NCBI RefSeq assembly: GCF_050948215.1
Contig: NW_027488643.1
Location: forward strand, 1 to 64,000
Source: Halictus rubicundus
Lineage: Eukaryota > Arthropoda > Insecta > Hymenoptera > Halictidae
Length of the DNA: 64,000 nucleotides
Reading direction: 5' to 3'
In this document: positions 27,269-40,461 of the stretch, piece by piece
How the letters are laid out: each line of letters starts with the position of its first letter
How positions within the stretch are numbered: the first letter of the stretch is position 1
Position numbers and translations under genes: made by a program
The notes under the pieces: model-generated
Told to the model about the DNA's origin: nothing
What the model saw: the letters and a program-made list of their open reading frames with translations, nothing else
Database searches by the model: none

Positions 27269-30200
27269 GACGGTAGGATAGGATAGCGGATAGGATAGGA
27301 TAGAGGATAGGATAGGGCAGAGGATACGATAGGGGATTTGATAGGATAGAGGATAGGATAGGATAGAGGATAGGATAGGATAGAGGATAGAGTAGGATAG
27401 AGGATAGGATAGGATAGAGGATAAGATAGACGGTAGGATAGGATAGAGGATAGGATAGGATAGAGGATAGGATAGGATAGAGGATAGGATAGGATAGAGG
27501 ATAGGATAGGATAGAGGATAGGATAGGATAGAGGATAGGATAGGATAGAGGATAGGATAGGATAGAGGATAGGATAGGATAGAGGATAGGATAGGATAGA
27601 GGATAGGATAGGATAGAGGATAGGATAGGATAGAGGATAGGATAGGGGATTTGATAGGATAGAGGATAGGATAGGATAGAAGATAGGATAGGATAGAGGA
27701 TAGGATAGGATAGAGGATAGGATAGGATAGAGGATAGGATAGGATAGAGGAGAGGATAGGATAGAGGATAGGATAGGATAGAGGATAGGATAGGATAGAG
27801 GATAGGATAGGATAGAGGATAGGATAGGATAGAGGATAGGATAGGATAGAGGATATCATAGGATAGAGGATAGGATAAGATAGATGATTGGATAGGATAG
27901 AGGATTGGATAGGATACAGGATTGGATAGGGTAGGGGATTTGATAGGATAGAGGATAGGATAGGATAGAGGATAGGATAGGATAGAGGATAGGATAGGAT
28001 AGAGGACAGGATAGGATAGAGGATTGGATAGGATACAGGATAGGATATGATAGAGGATAGGATAGGATAGAGGATAGGATAGGATAGAGGACAGGATAGG
28101 ATAGAGGATAGGATAGGATAGATGATAGGATAGGATAGAGGATAGGATAGGATAGAGGATTGGATAGGATAGAGGATAGCGTAGGATAGAGGATAGGATA
28201 GGATAGAGGATACGATAGGATAGAGGATAGGATAGGATAGAGGATAGGATAGGACAGAGGATTTGATAGGATAGAGGATAGGATAGGATAGAGGATAGGA
28301 TAGGACAGAGGATAGGATAGAGGATTGGATAGGATACAGGATAGGATAGGATAGAGGATAGGATAGGGGATTAGATAGGATAGAGGATAGGATAGGATAG
28401 AAGATAGGATAGGATAGGGGATAGGATAGGATAGAGGATAGGATAGGATAGAGGATAGGATAGGATAGAGGATTAGATAGGACAGAGGATAAGATAGGAT
28501 AGAGGATAGGATAGGGGATTTGATAGGATAGAGTATAGGATAGGATAGAAGATAGGATAGGATAGAGAATAGGATAGGATAGAGGATAGGATAGGATAGA
28601 GGATAGGATAGGATAGAGGATAGGATAGGATAGAGGATAGGATAGGATAGAGGATAGGATAGGATAGATGATAGGATAGGATAGAAGATATCATAGGATA
28701 GAGGATAGGATAGGATAGATGATAGGGTAGGATAGAGGATTGGATAGGATACAGGATTGGATAGGATAGGGGAATTGATAGGATAGAGAATAGGATAGGA
28801 TAGAAGATAGGATAGGATAGAGGATAGGATAGGATAGAGGATAGGATAGGATAGAAGATAGGATAGGATAGAGAATAGGATAGGATAGAGGATAGGATAG
28901 GATAGAGGATAGGATAGGACAGAGGATAGGATAGGGGATTTGATAGGATAGAGGATAGGATAGGATAGAGGATAGGATAGGATGGAGGATTGGATAGAGG
29001 ATAGGATAGAGGATAGGAAAGGATAGAAGATAGGAAAGGATAGAGGATAGGATAGGATAGAGGATAGGATAGGATAGAGGATAGGATAGAGGATAGGATA
29101 GAGGATAGGATAGGATAGAGGCTAGGATAGGATAGAAGATAGGATAGGATAGAGGATAGGATAGGATAGAGGATAGGATAGGATAGAGGATAGGATAGGA
29201 TAGAGGATAGGATAGGATGGAGGATAGGATAGGATAGAGGGTAGGATAGGATAGATGATAGGATAGGATAGAGGATAGGATAGGATAGAGGATAGGATAG
29301 GATAGGATAGAGGATAGGATACGACAGAGGATTTGATAGGATAGAGGATAGGATAGGATACAGGAAAGGATAGGATAGGGGAATTGATAGGATAGAGGAT
29401 AGGATAGGATAGAAGATAGGATAGGATAGAGGATAGGATAGGATAGAGGATAGGATAGGATAGAGGATAGCGTAGGATAGAGGATAGGATAGGATAGAGG
29501 ATTGGATAGGATAGAGGATAGCGTAGGATAGAGGATAGGATAGGATAGAGGATACGATAGGATAGAGGATAGGATAGGATAGAGGATAGGATAGGACAGA
29601 GGATTTGATAGGATAGAGGATAGGATAGGATAGAGGATAGGATAGGACAGAGGATAGGATAGAGGATTGGATAGGATACAGGATAGGATAGGATAGAGGA
29701 TAGGATAGGGGATTAGATAGGATAGAGGATAGGATAGGATAGAAGATAGGATAGGATAGGGGATAGGATAGGATAGAGGATAGGATAGGATAGAGGATAG
29801 GATAGGATAGAGGATTAGATAGGACAGAGGATAAGATAGGATAGAGGATAGGATAGGGGATTTGATAGGATAGAGTATAGGATAGGATAGAAGATAGGAT
29901 AGGATAGAGAATAGGATAGGATAGAGGATAGGATAGGATAGAAGATAGGATAGGATAGAGAATAGGATAGGATAGAGGATAGGATAGGATAGAGGATAGG
30001 ATAGGACAGAGGATAGGATAGGGGATTTGATAGGATAGAGGATAGGATAGGATAGAGGATAGGATAGGATGGAGGATTGGATAGAGGATAGGATAGAGGA
30101 TAGGATAGAGGATAGGATAGGATAGAGGCTAGGATAGGATAGAAGATAGGATAGGATAGAGGATAGGATAGGATGGAGGATTGGATAGAGGATAGGATAG

Positions 30201-33200
30201 AGGATAGGAAAGGATAGAAGATAGGATAGGATAGAGGATAGGATAGGATAGAGGATAGGATAGGATAGAGGATAGGATAGGATAGAGGATAGGATAGAGG
30301 ATAGGATAGAGGATAGGATAGGATAGAGGCTAGGATAGGATAGAAGATAGGATAGGATAGAGGATAGGATAGGATAGAGGATTGGATAGGATAGAGGATA
30401 GGATAGGATAGAGGATAGGATAGGATGGAGGATAGGATAGGATAGAGGGTAGGATAGGATAGATGATAGGATAGGATAGAGGATAGGATAGGATAGAGGA
30501 TAGGATAGGATAGAGGATAGGATAGGATAGGATAGAGGATAGGATACGACAGAGGATTTGATAGGATAGAGGATAGGATAGGATACAGGAAAGGATAGGA
30601 TAGGGGAATTGATAGGATAGAGGATAGGATAGGATAGAAGATAGGATAGGATAGAGGATAGGATAGGATAGAGGATAGGATAGGATAGAGGATAGCGTAG
30701 GATAGAGGATAGGATAGGATAGAGGATACGATAGGATAGAGGATAGGATAGAGGGTAGAATAGGATAGAGGATGGGATAGGATAGAGGATAGGATAGGAT
30801 AGCTGATAGGATAGGATAGAGGATAGGATAGGGCAGAGGATAGGATAGGATAGAGGATAGGATAGGATAGAGGATATCATAGGATAGAGGATAGGATAGG
30901 ATAGATGATTGGATAGGATAGAGGATTGGATAGGATACAGGATTGGATAGGGTAGGGGAATTGATAGGATAGAGGATAGGATAGGATAGAAGATAGGATA
31001 GGATAGAGGATTAGATAGGACAGAGGATAAGATAGGATAGAGGATAGGATAGGGGATTTGATAGGATAGAGTATAGGATAGGATAGAAGATAGGATAGGA
31101 TAGAGAATAGGATAGGATAGAGGATAGGATAGGATAGAGGATAGGATAGGATAGAAGATAGGATAGGATAGAGAATAGGATAGGATAGAGGATAGGATAG
31201 GATAGAGGATAGGATAGGACAGAGGATAGGATAGGGGATTTGATAGGATAGAGGATAGGATAGGATAGAGGATAGGATAGGATGGAGGATTGGATAGAGG
31301 ATAGGATAGAGGATAGGAAAGGATAGAAGATAGGATAGGATAGAGGATAGGATAGGATAGAGGATAGGATAGGATAGAGGATAGGATAGAGGATAGGATA
31401 GAGGATAGGATAGGATAGAGGCTAGGATAGGATAGTAGATAGGATAGGATAGAGGATAGGATAGGATAGAGGATAGGATAGGATAGAGGATAGGATAGGA
31501 TAGAGGATAGGATAGGATGGAGGATAGGATAGGATAGAGGGTAGGATAGGATAGATGATAGGATAGGATAGAGGATAGGATAGGATAGAGGATAGGATAG
31601 GATAGAGGATAGGATAGGATAGGATAGAGGATAGGATACGACAGAGGATTTGATAGGATAGAGGATAGGATAGGATACAGGAAAGGATAGGATAGGGGAA
31701 TTGATAGGATAGAGGATAGGATAGGATAGAAGATAGGATAGGATAGAGGATAGGATAGGATAGAGGATAGGATAGGATAGAGGATAGCGTAGGATAGAGG
31801 ATAGGATAGGATAGAGGATACGATAGGATAGAGGATAGGATAGAGGGTAGAATAGGATAGAGGATGGGATAGGATAGAGGATAGGATAGGATAGCTGATA
31901 GGATAGGATAGAGGATAGGATAGGGCAGAGGATAGGATAGGATAGAGGATAGGATAGGATAGAGGATATCATAGGATAGTGGATAGGATAGGGTAGGGGA
32001 ATTGATAGGATAGAGGATAGGATAGGATAGAAGATAGGATAGGATAGAGGATAGGATAGGATAGATTATACAATAGGATAGAGGATAGCGTAGGATAGAG
32101 GATAGGATAGGATAGAGGATAGGATAGGATAGAGGATAGGATAGGATAGAGGATAGGATAGGATAGAGGATAGGATAGGATAGAGGATATCATAGGATAG
32201 AGGATAGGATAGGATAGATGATTGGATAGGATAGAGGATTGGATAGGATACAGGATTGGATAGGGTAGGGGAATTGATAGGATAGAGGATAGGATAGGAT
32301 AGAAGATAGGATAGGATAGAGGATAGGATATGATAGAGGATAGGATAGGATAGAGGATAGCGTAGGATGGAGGATAGGATAGGATAGAGGATACGATAGG
32401 ATAGAGGATAGGATAGAGGGTAGAATAGGATAGAGGATAGGATAGAGGGTAGAATAGGATAGAGGATAGGATAGGATAGAGGATAGGGTAGGATAGCTGA
32501 TAGGATAGGATAGAGGATAGGATAGGGCAGAGGATAGGATAGGGGATTTTATAGGATAGAGGATAGGATAGGATAGAGGATAGGATAGGATAGAGGATAG
32601 AATAGGATAGAGGATAGGATAGGGCAGAGGATAGGATAGGATAGAGGATAGGATAGGATAGAGGATATCATAGGATAGAGGATAGGATAGGATAGATGAT
32701 TGGATAGGATAGAGGATTCAATAGGATACAGGATTGGATAGGGTAGGGGAATTGATAGGATAGAGGATAGGATAGGATAGAAGATAGGATAGGATAGAGG
32801 ATAGGATAGGATAGAGGATACAATAGGATAGAGGATAGCGTAGGATAGAGGATAGGATAGGATAGAGGATAGGATAGGATAGAGGATAGGATAGGATAGA
32901 GGATAGGATAGGATAGAGGATAGGATAGGATAGAGGATATCATAGGCTAGAGGATAGGATAGGATAGATGATTGGATAGGATAGAGGATTGGATAGGATA
33001 CAGGATTGGATAAGGTAGGGGAATTAATAGGATAGAGGATAGGATAGGATAGAAGATAGGATAGGATAGAGGATAGGATAGGATAGAGGATAGGATAGGA
33101 TAGAGGATAGCGTAGGATAGAGGATAGGATAGGATAGAGGATACGATAGGATAGAGGATAGGATAGAGGGTAGAATAGGATAGAGGATAGGATAGGATAG

Positions 33201-34205
33201 AGGATAGGGTAGGATAGCTGATAGGATAGGATAGAGGATAGGATAGGGCAGAGGATAGGATAGGGGATTTTATAGGATAGAGGATAGGATAGGATAGAGG
33301 ATAGGATAGGATGGAGGATAGAATAGGATAGAGGATAGGATAGGGCAGAGGATAGGATAGGATAGAGGATAGGATAGGATAGAGGATATCATAGGCTAGA
33401 GGATAGGATAGGATAGATGATTGGATAGGATAGAGGATTGGATAGGATACAGGATTGGATAAGGTAGGGGAATTAATAGGATAGAGGAGAGGATAGGATA
33501 GAGGATAGGGTAGGATAGCTGATAGGATAGGATAGAGGATAGGATAGGGCAGAGGATAGGATAGGGGATTTTATAGGATAGAGGATAGGATAGGATAGAG
33601 GATAGGATAGGATAGAGGATAGAATAGGGTAGAGGATAGGATAGGATAGAGGATTGGATAGACGGTAGGATAGGATAGAGGATAGGATAGGATAGAGGAT
33701 AGGATAGGATAGAGGATAGGATAGGATAGAGGATAGGATAGGACAGAGGATAGGATAGGGGATTTGATAGGATAGAGGATAGGATAGGATAGACGATAGG
33801 ATATGATAGAGGATAGGATAGGATAGAGGATAGGATAGGATAGAGGTTAGGATAGGATAGAGGATTGGATAGAGGATAGGATAGATGATAGGAAAGCATA
33901 GAAGATAGGATAGGATAGAGGATAGGATAGGATAGAGGATAGGATAGGATAGAGGATAGGATAGGATAGAGGATAGGATAGGATAGAGGATAGGATAGGA
34001 TAGAAGATAGGATAGGATAGAGGATATCATAGGATAGAGGATAGGATAGGATAGAGCATATTATAGGATAGAGGATAGGATAGGATAGAGGATAGGATAG
34101 GATAGGGGATTGGATAGGATAGGATAGAGGATAGGCTAGGATAGAGGATAGGATAGGATAGAGGATAGGATAGAGGTTAGGATAGAGGGTAGGATAGAGA
34201 ATAGG

Positions 34206-34256
34206 AACGGATAGATGAAATTATAGGATAGAGTGTACGATATTATGGAGGAATGG
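34206..34256. repeat. 51-bp conserved cassette, form 1
   Basis: It is the copy-B equivalent of the cassette at 20,494, offset 13,712 bp, with the CAT marker 269 bp on. Confidence 0.85.
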
Positions 34257-35254
34257 ATATGATAGAGGATAGGATAGAGGACAGGATAGGAAAGAGTATA
34301 GGATAGGATAGAGGATGGAATAGGATAGAGGATAGGATAGACGATAGGATAGGATAGAGGATAGGATAGGATAGAGGATAGGATAGGATAGAGGATAGGA
34401 TAGACGATAGGATAGGATAGAGGATAGGATAGGACAGAGGATAGGATAGGATAGAGGATAGTATTGGGATTTCATAGGATAGAGGATAGGATAGGATAGA
34501 AGATAGGATAGGATAGAGGATAGGATAGGATAGAGGATAGGATAGGATAGGATAGAGGATATGATAGGATAGGGGAATTGATAGGATAGAGGATAGGATA
34601 GGATAGAAGATAGGATAGGATAGAGGATAGGATAGGATAGAGGATAGGATAGAGGATAGAATAGGATAGAGGATAGGATAGGATAGAGGATTGGATAGAC
34701 GGTAGGATAGGATAGAGGATAGGATAGGATAGAGGATAGGATAGGAAAGAGGATAGGATAGCGGATTTGATAGGATAGAGGATAGGATAGGATAGAGGAT
34801 AGGATAGGATAGAGGATAGAATAGGATAGAGGATAGGATAGGATAGAGGATAGGATAGACGGTAGGATAGGATAGAGGATAGGATAGGATAGAGGATAGG
34901 ATAGGATAGAGGATAGGATAGAGGATAGGATAAGATAGAAGATAGGATAGGATAGACTATAGGATAGGATAGAGGATAGGATAGGATAGAGGATAGCGTA
35001 GGATAGAGGATAGGATAGGATAGAGGATACGATAGGATAGAGGATAGGATAGAGGATATAATAGGATAGAGGAGAGGATAGGATAGAGGATAGGGTAGGA
35101 TAGAGGATAGGAAAGCATAGAAGATTGGATAGGATAGAGGATAGAATAGGATAGAGGATAGGATAGGATAGAGGATAGGATAGGATAGAGGATAGGATAG
35201 GATAGAGGGTAGGATAGGATAGAGGTTAGGATAGAGGGTAGGATAGAGAATAGG

Positions 35255-35305
35255 AACGGATAGATGAAATTATAGGATAGAGTGTACGATATTATGGAGG
35301 AATGG
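35255..35305. repeat. 51-bp conserved cassette, form 1
   Basis: It is the copy-B equivalent of the cassette at 21,543, offset 13,712 bp. The CAT marker is 303 bp on, 34 bp farther than usual. Confidence 0.85.
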
Positions 35306-36213
35306 ATATGATAGAGGATAGGATAGAGGACAGGATAGGAAAGAGTATAGGATAGGATAGAGGATGGAATAGGATAGAGGATAGGATAGACGATAGGATA
35401 GGATAGAGGATAGGATAGGATAGAGGATAGGATAGGATAGAGGATAGGATAGACGATAGGATAGGATAGAGGATAGGATAGGACAGAGGATAGGATAGGA
35501 TAGAGGATAGGATAGGACAGAGGATAGGATAGGATAGAGGATAGTATTGGGATTTCATAGGATAGAGGATAGGATAGGATAGAAGATAGGATAGGATAGA
35601 GGATAGGATAGGATAGAGGATAGGATAGGATAGGATAGAGGATATGATAGGATAGGGGAATTGATAGGATAGAGGATAGGATAGGATAGAAGATAGGATA
35701 GGATAGAGGATAGGATAGGATAGAGGATAGGATAGGATAGAGGATATTATAGAGGATAGAATAGGATAGAGGATAGGATAGGATAGAGGATTGGATAGAC
35801 GGTAGGATAGGATAGAGGATAGGATAGGATAGAGGATAGGATAGGAAAGAGGATAGGATAGCGGATTTGATAGGATAGAGGATAGGATAGGATAGAGGAT
35901 AGGATAGGATAGAGGATAGAATAGGATAGAGGATAGGATAGGATAGAGGATAGGATAGACGGTAGGATAGGATAGAGGATAGGATAGGATAGAGGATAGG
36001 ATAGGATAGAGGATAGGATAGAGGATAGGATAAGATAGAAGATAGGATAGGATAGACTATAGGATAGGATAGAGGATAGGATAGGATAGAGGATAGCGTA
36101 GGATAGAGGATAGGATAGGATAGAGGATAGGATAGAGGATAGGATAGGATAGAGGATAGGATAGGATAGAGGTTAGGATAGAGGGTAGGATAGAGGGTAG
36201 GATAGAGAATAGG

Positions 36214-36264
36214 AACGGATAGATGAAATTATAGGATAGAGTGTACGATATTATGGAGGAATGG
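36214..36264. repeat. 51-bp cassette, hybrid form 3, opening HOR copy C
   Basis: It has the same hybrid ending as the cassette at 22,519, offset 13,695 bp. Confidence 0.85.
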
Positions 36265-38659
36265 GTAGGATAGAGGATAGGATAGAGGACAGGATAGGAA
36301 AGAGTATAGGATAGGATAGAGGATGGAATAGGATAGAGGATAGGATAGACGATAGGATAGGATAGAGGATAGGATAGGATAGAGGATAGGATAGGATAGA
36401 GGATAGGATAGACGATATGATAGGATAGAGGATAGGATAGGATAGAGGATAGGATAGGATAGAGGATAGGATAGGATAGAGGATAGGATAGGATATAGGA
36501 TTGGATAGAGGATATGATAGAGGATAGGAAAGGATAGAAGATAGGATAGGATAGAGGATAGGATAGGATAGAGGATAGGATTGGATAGGATAGAGGATAG
36601 GAAAGGATAGAAGATAGGATAGGATAGAGGATAGGATAGGATAGGATAGAGGATAGGATAGGATAGAGGATAGGATAGGATAGAGGATAGGATAGGATAG
36701 AGGATAGAATAGGATAGAGGATAGGATAGGATAGAGGATAGGATAGACGGTAGGATAGGATAGAGGATAGGATAGGATAGAGGATAGGATAGGATAGAGG
36801 ATAGGATAGGACAGAGGATAGGATAGGGGATTTGATAGGATAGAGGATAGGATAGGATAGACGATAGGATAGGATAGAGGATAGGATACGATAGAGGATA
36901 GGATAGGATAGAGGATAGGATAGGATAGAGGATAGGATAGGATAGAGGATAGCGTAGGATAGAGGATAGGATAGGATAGAGGATAGGATAGGATAGAGGA
37001 TAGGATAGGATAGAGGATAGCGTAGGATAGAGGATAGGATAGGATAGAGGATACGATAGGATAGAGGATAGAATAGAGGATATAATAGGATAGAGTATAG
37101 GATAGGATAGAGGATAGGATAGGATAGCGGATAGGATAGGATAGAGGATAGGATAGGGCAGAGGATAGGATAGGGGATTTGATAGGATAGAGGATAGGAT
37201 AGGATAGAGGATAGGATAGGATAGAGAATAGAATAGGATAGAGGATAGGATAGGATAGAGGATAGGATAGGACAGAGGATAGGATAGGGGATTTGATAGG
37301 ATAGAGGATAGGATAGGATAGACGATAGGATAGGATAGAGGATAGGATAGGATAGAGGATAGGATAGGATAGAGGATAGGATAGGATAGAGGACAGGATA
37401 GGATAGAGGATAGGATAGGATAGATGATAGGATAGGATAGAGGATAGGATAGGATAGAGGATTGGATAGGATAGAGGATAGCGTAGGATAGAGGTTAGGA
37501 TAGGATAAAGGATACGATAGGATAGAGGATAGGATAGGATAGAGGATAGGATAGGACAGAGGATTTGATAGGATAGAGGATAGGATAGGATACAGGAAAG
37601 GATAGGATTGAGGATAGATGATAGGATAGGATAGAGGATAGGATAGGATAGAGGATAGGATAGGACAGAGGATAGGATAGGGGATTTGATAGGATAGAGG
37701 ATAGGATAGGATAGACGATAGGATAGGATCGAGGATAGGATAGGATAGAGGATAGGATAGGATAGAGGATTGGATAGAGGATAGGATAGAGGATAGGAAA
37801 GGATAGAGGAAAGGATAGGATTGATGATAGATGATGGGATAGGATAGAGGATTGGATAGGATACAGGATAGGATAAGATAGAGGATATTATAGGACAGAG
37901 GATAGGATATGATAGAGTATACGATATTATAGAGGGTAGGATAGGATAGAGCATAGGATAGGGAATTGGATAGGATAGGATATAGGATAGGATAGGGTAT
38001 TTGATAGGATAGAGGAGATTATAGGATAGAGAATAGGATAGGATAGAGGTTAGGATAGAGGATAGGATACGATATAGGATTGGATACGATAGAGGATAGA
38101 GGATAGGATAGGATACAGGAAAGGATAGGATTGAGGATAGGATTAGATAGAGGATAGAACAGGATAGATGATAGGATAGGATAGAGGATAGGATAGAGGA
38201 TAGGATAGGATAGAGGATAGGATAGGGGATTTGATAGGATAGAGGATAGGATAGGATAGAATATAGGATAGGATAGAGAATAGGATGGGATAGAGGATAG
38301 GATAGGATAAAGGATAGTATAGAGGATAGGATAGACGATAGGATAGGATAGAGGATAGGATAGGATAGACGATAGGATAGGATAGGATAGGATAGGGGAT
38401 TTGATAGGATAGAGGATAGGATAGGATAGAGGATAGGATAGGATAGAGGATAGAGTAGGATAGGGGATTTGATAGGATAGAGGATAGGATAGGATAGAGG
38501 ATAGGATAGGATAGAGGATAGAATAGGATAGAGTATAGGATAGGATAGAGGATAGGATAGGATAGAGGATAGGATAGGATAGAGGATAGGATAGGATAGA
38601 GGATAGGATAGGATAGATGATAGGATAGGATGGAGGATCGGATAGGATACAGGATAGGA

Positions 38660-40461
38660 TAGCATAGGGGAATTGATATGATAGAGGATAGGATAGGATA
38701 GAGGATAGGATAGGATAGAGGATAGCGTAGGATAGAGGATAGGATAGGATAGAGGATACGATAGGATAGAGGATAGGATAGGATAGAGGATAGGATAGGG
38801 CAGAGGATACGATAGGGGATTTGATAGGATAGAGGATAGGAGAGGTTAGAGGATAGGATAGGATAGAGGATAGAGTAGGATAGAGGATAGGATAGGATAG
38901 AGGATAAGATAGACGGTAGGATAGGATAGAGGATAGGATAGGATAGAGGATAGGATAGGATAGAGGATAGGATAGGATAGAGGATAGGATAGGATAGAGG
39001 ATAGGATAGGATAGAGGATAGGATAGGATAGAGGATAGGATAGGATAGAGGATAGGATAGGATAGAGGATAGGATAGGATAGAGGATAGGATAGGGGATT
39101 TGATAGGATAGAGGATAGGATAGGATAGAAGATAGGATAGGATAGAGGATAGGATAGGATAGAGGATAGGATAGGATAGAGGATAGGATAGGATAGAGGA
39201 GAGGATAGGATAGAGGATAGGATAGGATAGGATAGAAGATAGGATAGGATAAAGGATAGGATAGGATAGAGGATAGGATAGAAGATATAATAGGATAGAG
39301 GATAGGATAGGATAGAGGATAGGATAGGATAGCGGATAGGATAGGATAGAGGATAGGATAGGGCAGAGGATAGGATAGGGGATTTGATAGGATAGAGGAT
39401 AGGATAGGACAGAGGATAGGATAGGATAGAGGATAGAATAGGATAGAGGATAGGATAGGATAGAGGATAGGATAGAGGATAGGATAGGATAGAGGATAGG
39501 ATAGGATAGAAGATAGGATAGGATAGGATAGAGGATAGGATAGGATAGAAGATAGGATAGGATAGAGGATAGGATAGGATAGAGGATAGGATAGGATAGA
39601 GGATAGGATAGAGGATAGAATAGGATAGAGGATAGGATAAAATAGAGGATAGGATAGGATAGGGGATTGGATAGGATAGGATAGAGGATAGGCTAGGATA
39701 GAAGATAGGATAGGATAGAGGATAGGATAGGATAGAAGATAGGATAGGATAGAGGATAGGATAGGATAGAGGATAGGATAGGATAGGATAGAGGATATGA
39801 TAGGATAGGGGAATTGATAGGATAGAGGATAGGATAGGATAGAAGATAGGATAGGATAGAGGATAGGATAGGATAGAGGATAGGATAGGATAGAGGATAG
39901 GATAGGATAGAGGATAGGATATAGGATAGAATAGGATAGAGGATAGGATAGGATAGAGGATTGGATAGACGGTAGGATAGGATAGCGGATAGGATAGGAT
40001 AGAGGATAGGATAGGGCAGAGGATAGGATAGGGGATTTTATAGGATAGAGGATAGGATAGGATAGAGGATAGGATAGGACAGACGGTAGGATAGGATAGA
40101 GGATAGTATAGGGATTTGATAGGATAGAGGTTTGGATAGGATAGAGGATAGGATAGGATAGAGGATAGGATAGGATAGAGGATAGGATAGGATAGAGGAT
40201 AGGATAGGATAGAGGATAGGATAGGATAGAGAATTGGATACGATAGAGGATAGAGGATAGGCTAGGATAGAGGATAGGATAGGATAGAGGATAGGATAGG
40301 ATAGAGGACACGATAGGATAGAGGATAGGATAGAGGATATAATAGGATAGAGGATAGGATAGGATAGAGGATAGGATAGGATAGAGGATAGGATAGGATA
40401 GAGGATAGGATAGGATAGATGATAGGATAGGATGGAGGATCGGATAGGATACAGGATAGGA
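38660..40461. repeat. 1,802-bp internal interval of copy C
   Basis: It is the counterpart of the 24,909-26,710 interval in copy B, with identical spacing between its two TAGCATAGGGG sites. The duplication therefore predates the separation of B and C, or was spread by homogenisation. Confidence 0.65.

Larger units (their letters stand above)
22519..36213. repeat. 13.7-kb HOR, copy B
   Basis: It runs from the cassette at 22,519 to the next at 36,214, 13,695 bp. It differs from A by lacking the ~506-bp segment of A, by an internal ~1.05-kb duplication (the GATAGACGGTAGG site at 26,218 repeats at 27,269), and by a private 68-bp loss (four 17-mers) near 24,765 that both A and C retain. Its start cassette is the hybrid form shared with C. 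The - strand is open for 1,767 codons at 22,556-27,859, which I regard as a composition effect rather than a gene. Confidence 0.85.
34206..36213. repeat. ~1-kb unit doublet at the end of copy B
   Basis: It is the equivalent of the doublet ending copy A, at an offset of 13,712 bp. Cassettes start at 34,206, 35,255 and 36,214 (1,049 and 959 bp). In the second unit the distance from cassette start to the CAT marker is 303 bp instead of 269, a gain of 34 bp or two 17-mers. Confidence 0.75.

Noticed and set aside
22556..27859. Very long - strand open frame (1,767 codons), and the similar 200-1,093-codon frames throughout
   Set aside because: The C-rich strand of the monomer lacks stops in all frames, so long frames are expected. 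The product is a pure 17-residue repeat with no domain, and frames begin and end wherever a variant happens to create CAT or TTA/CTA/TCA on the + strand.
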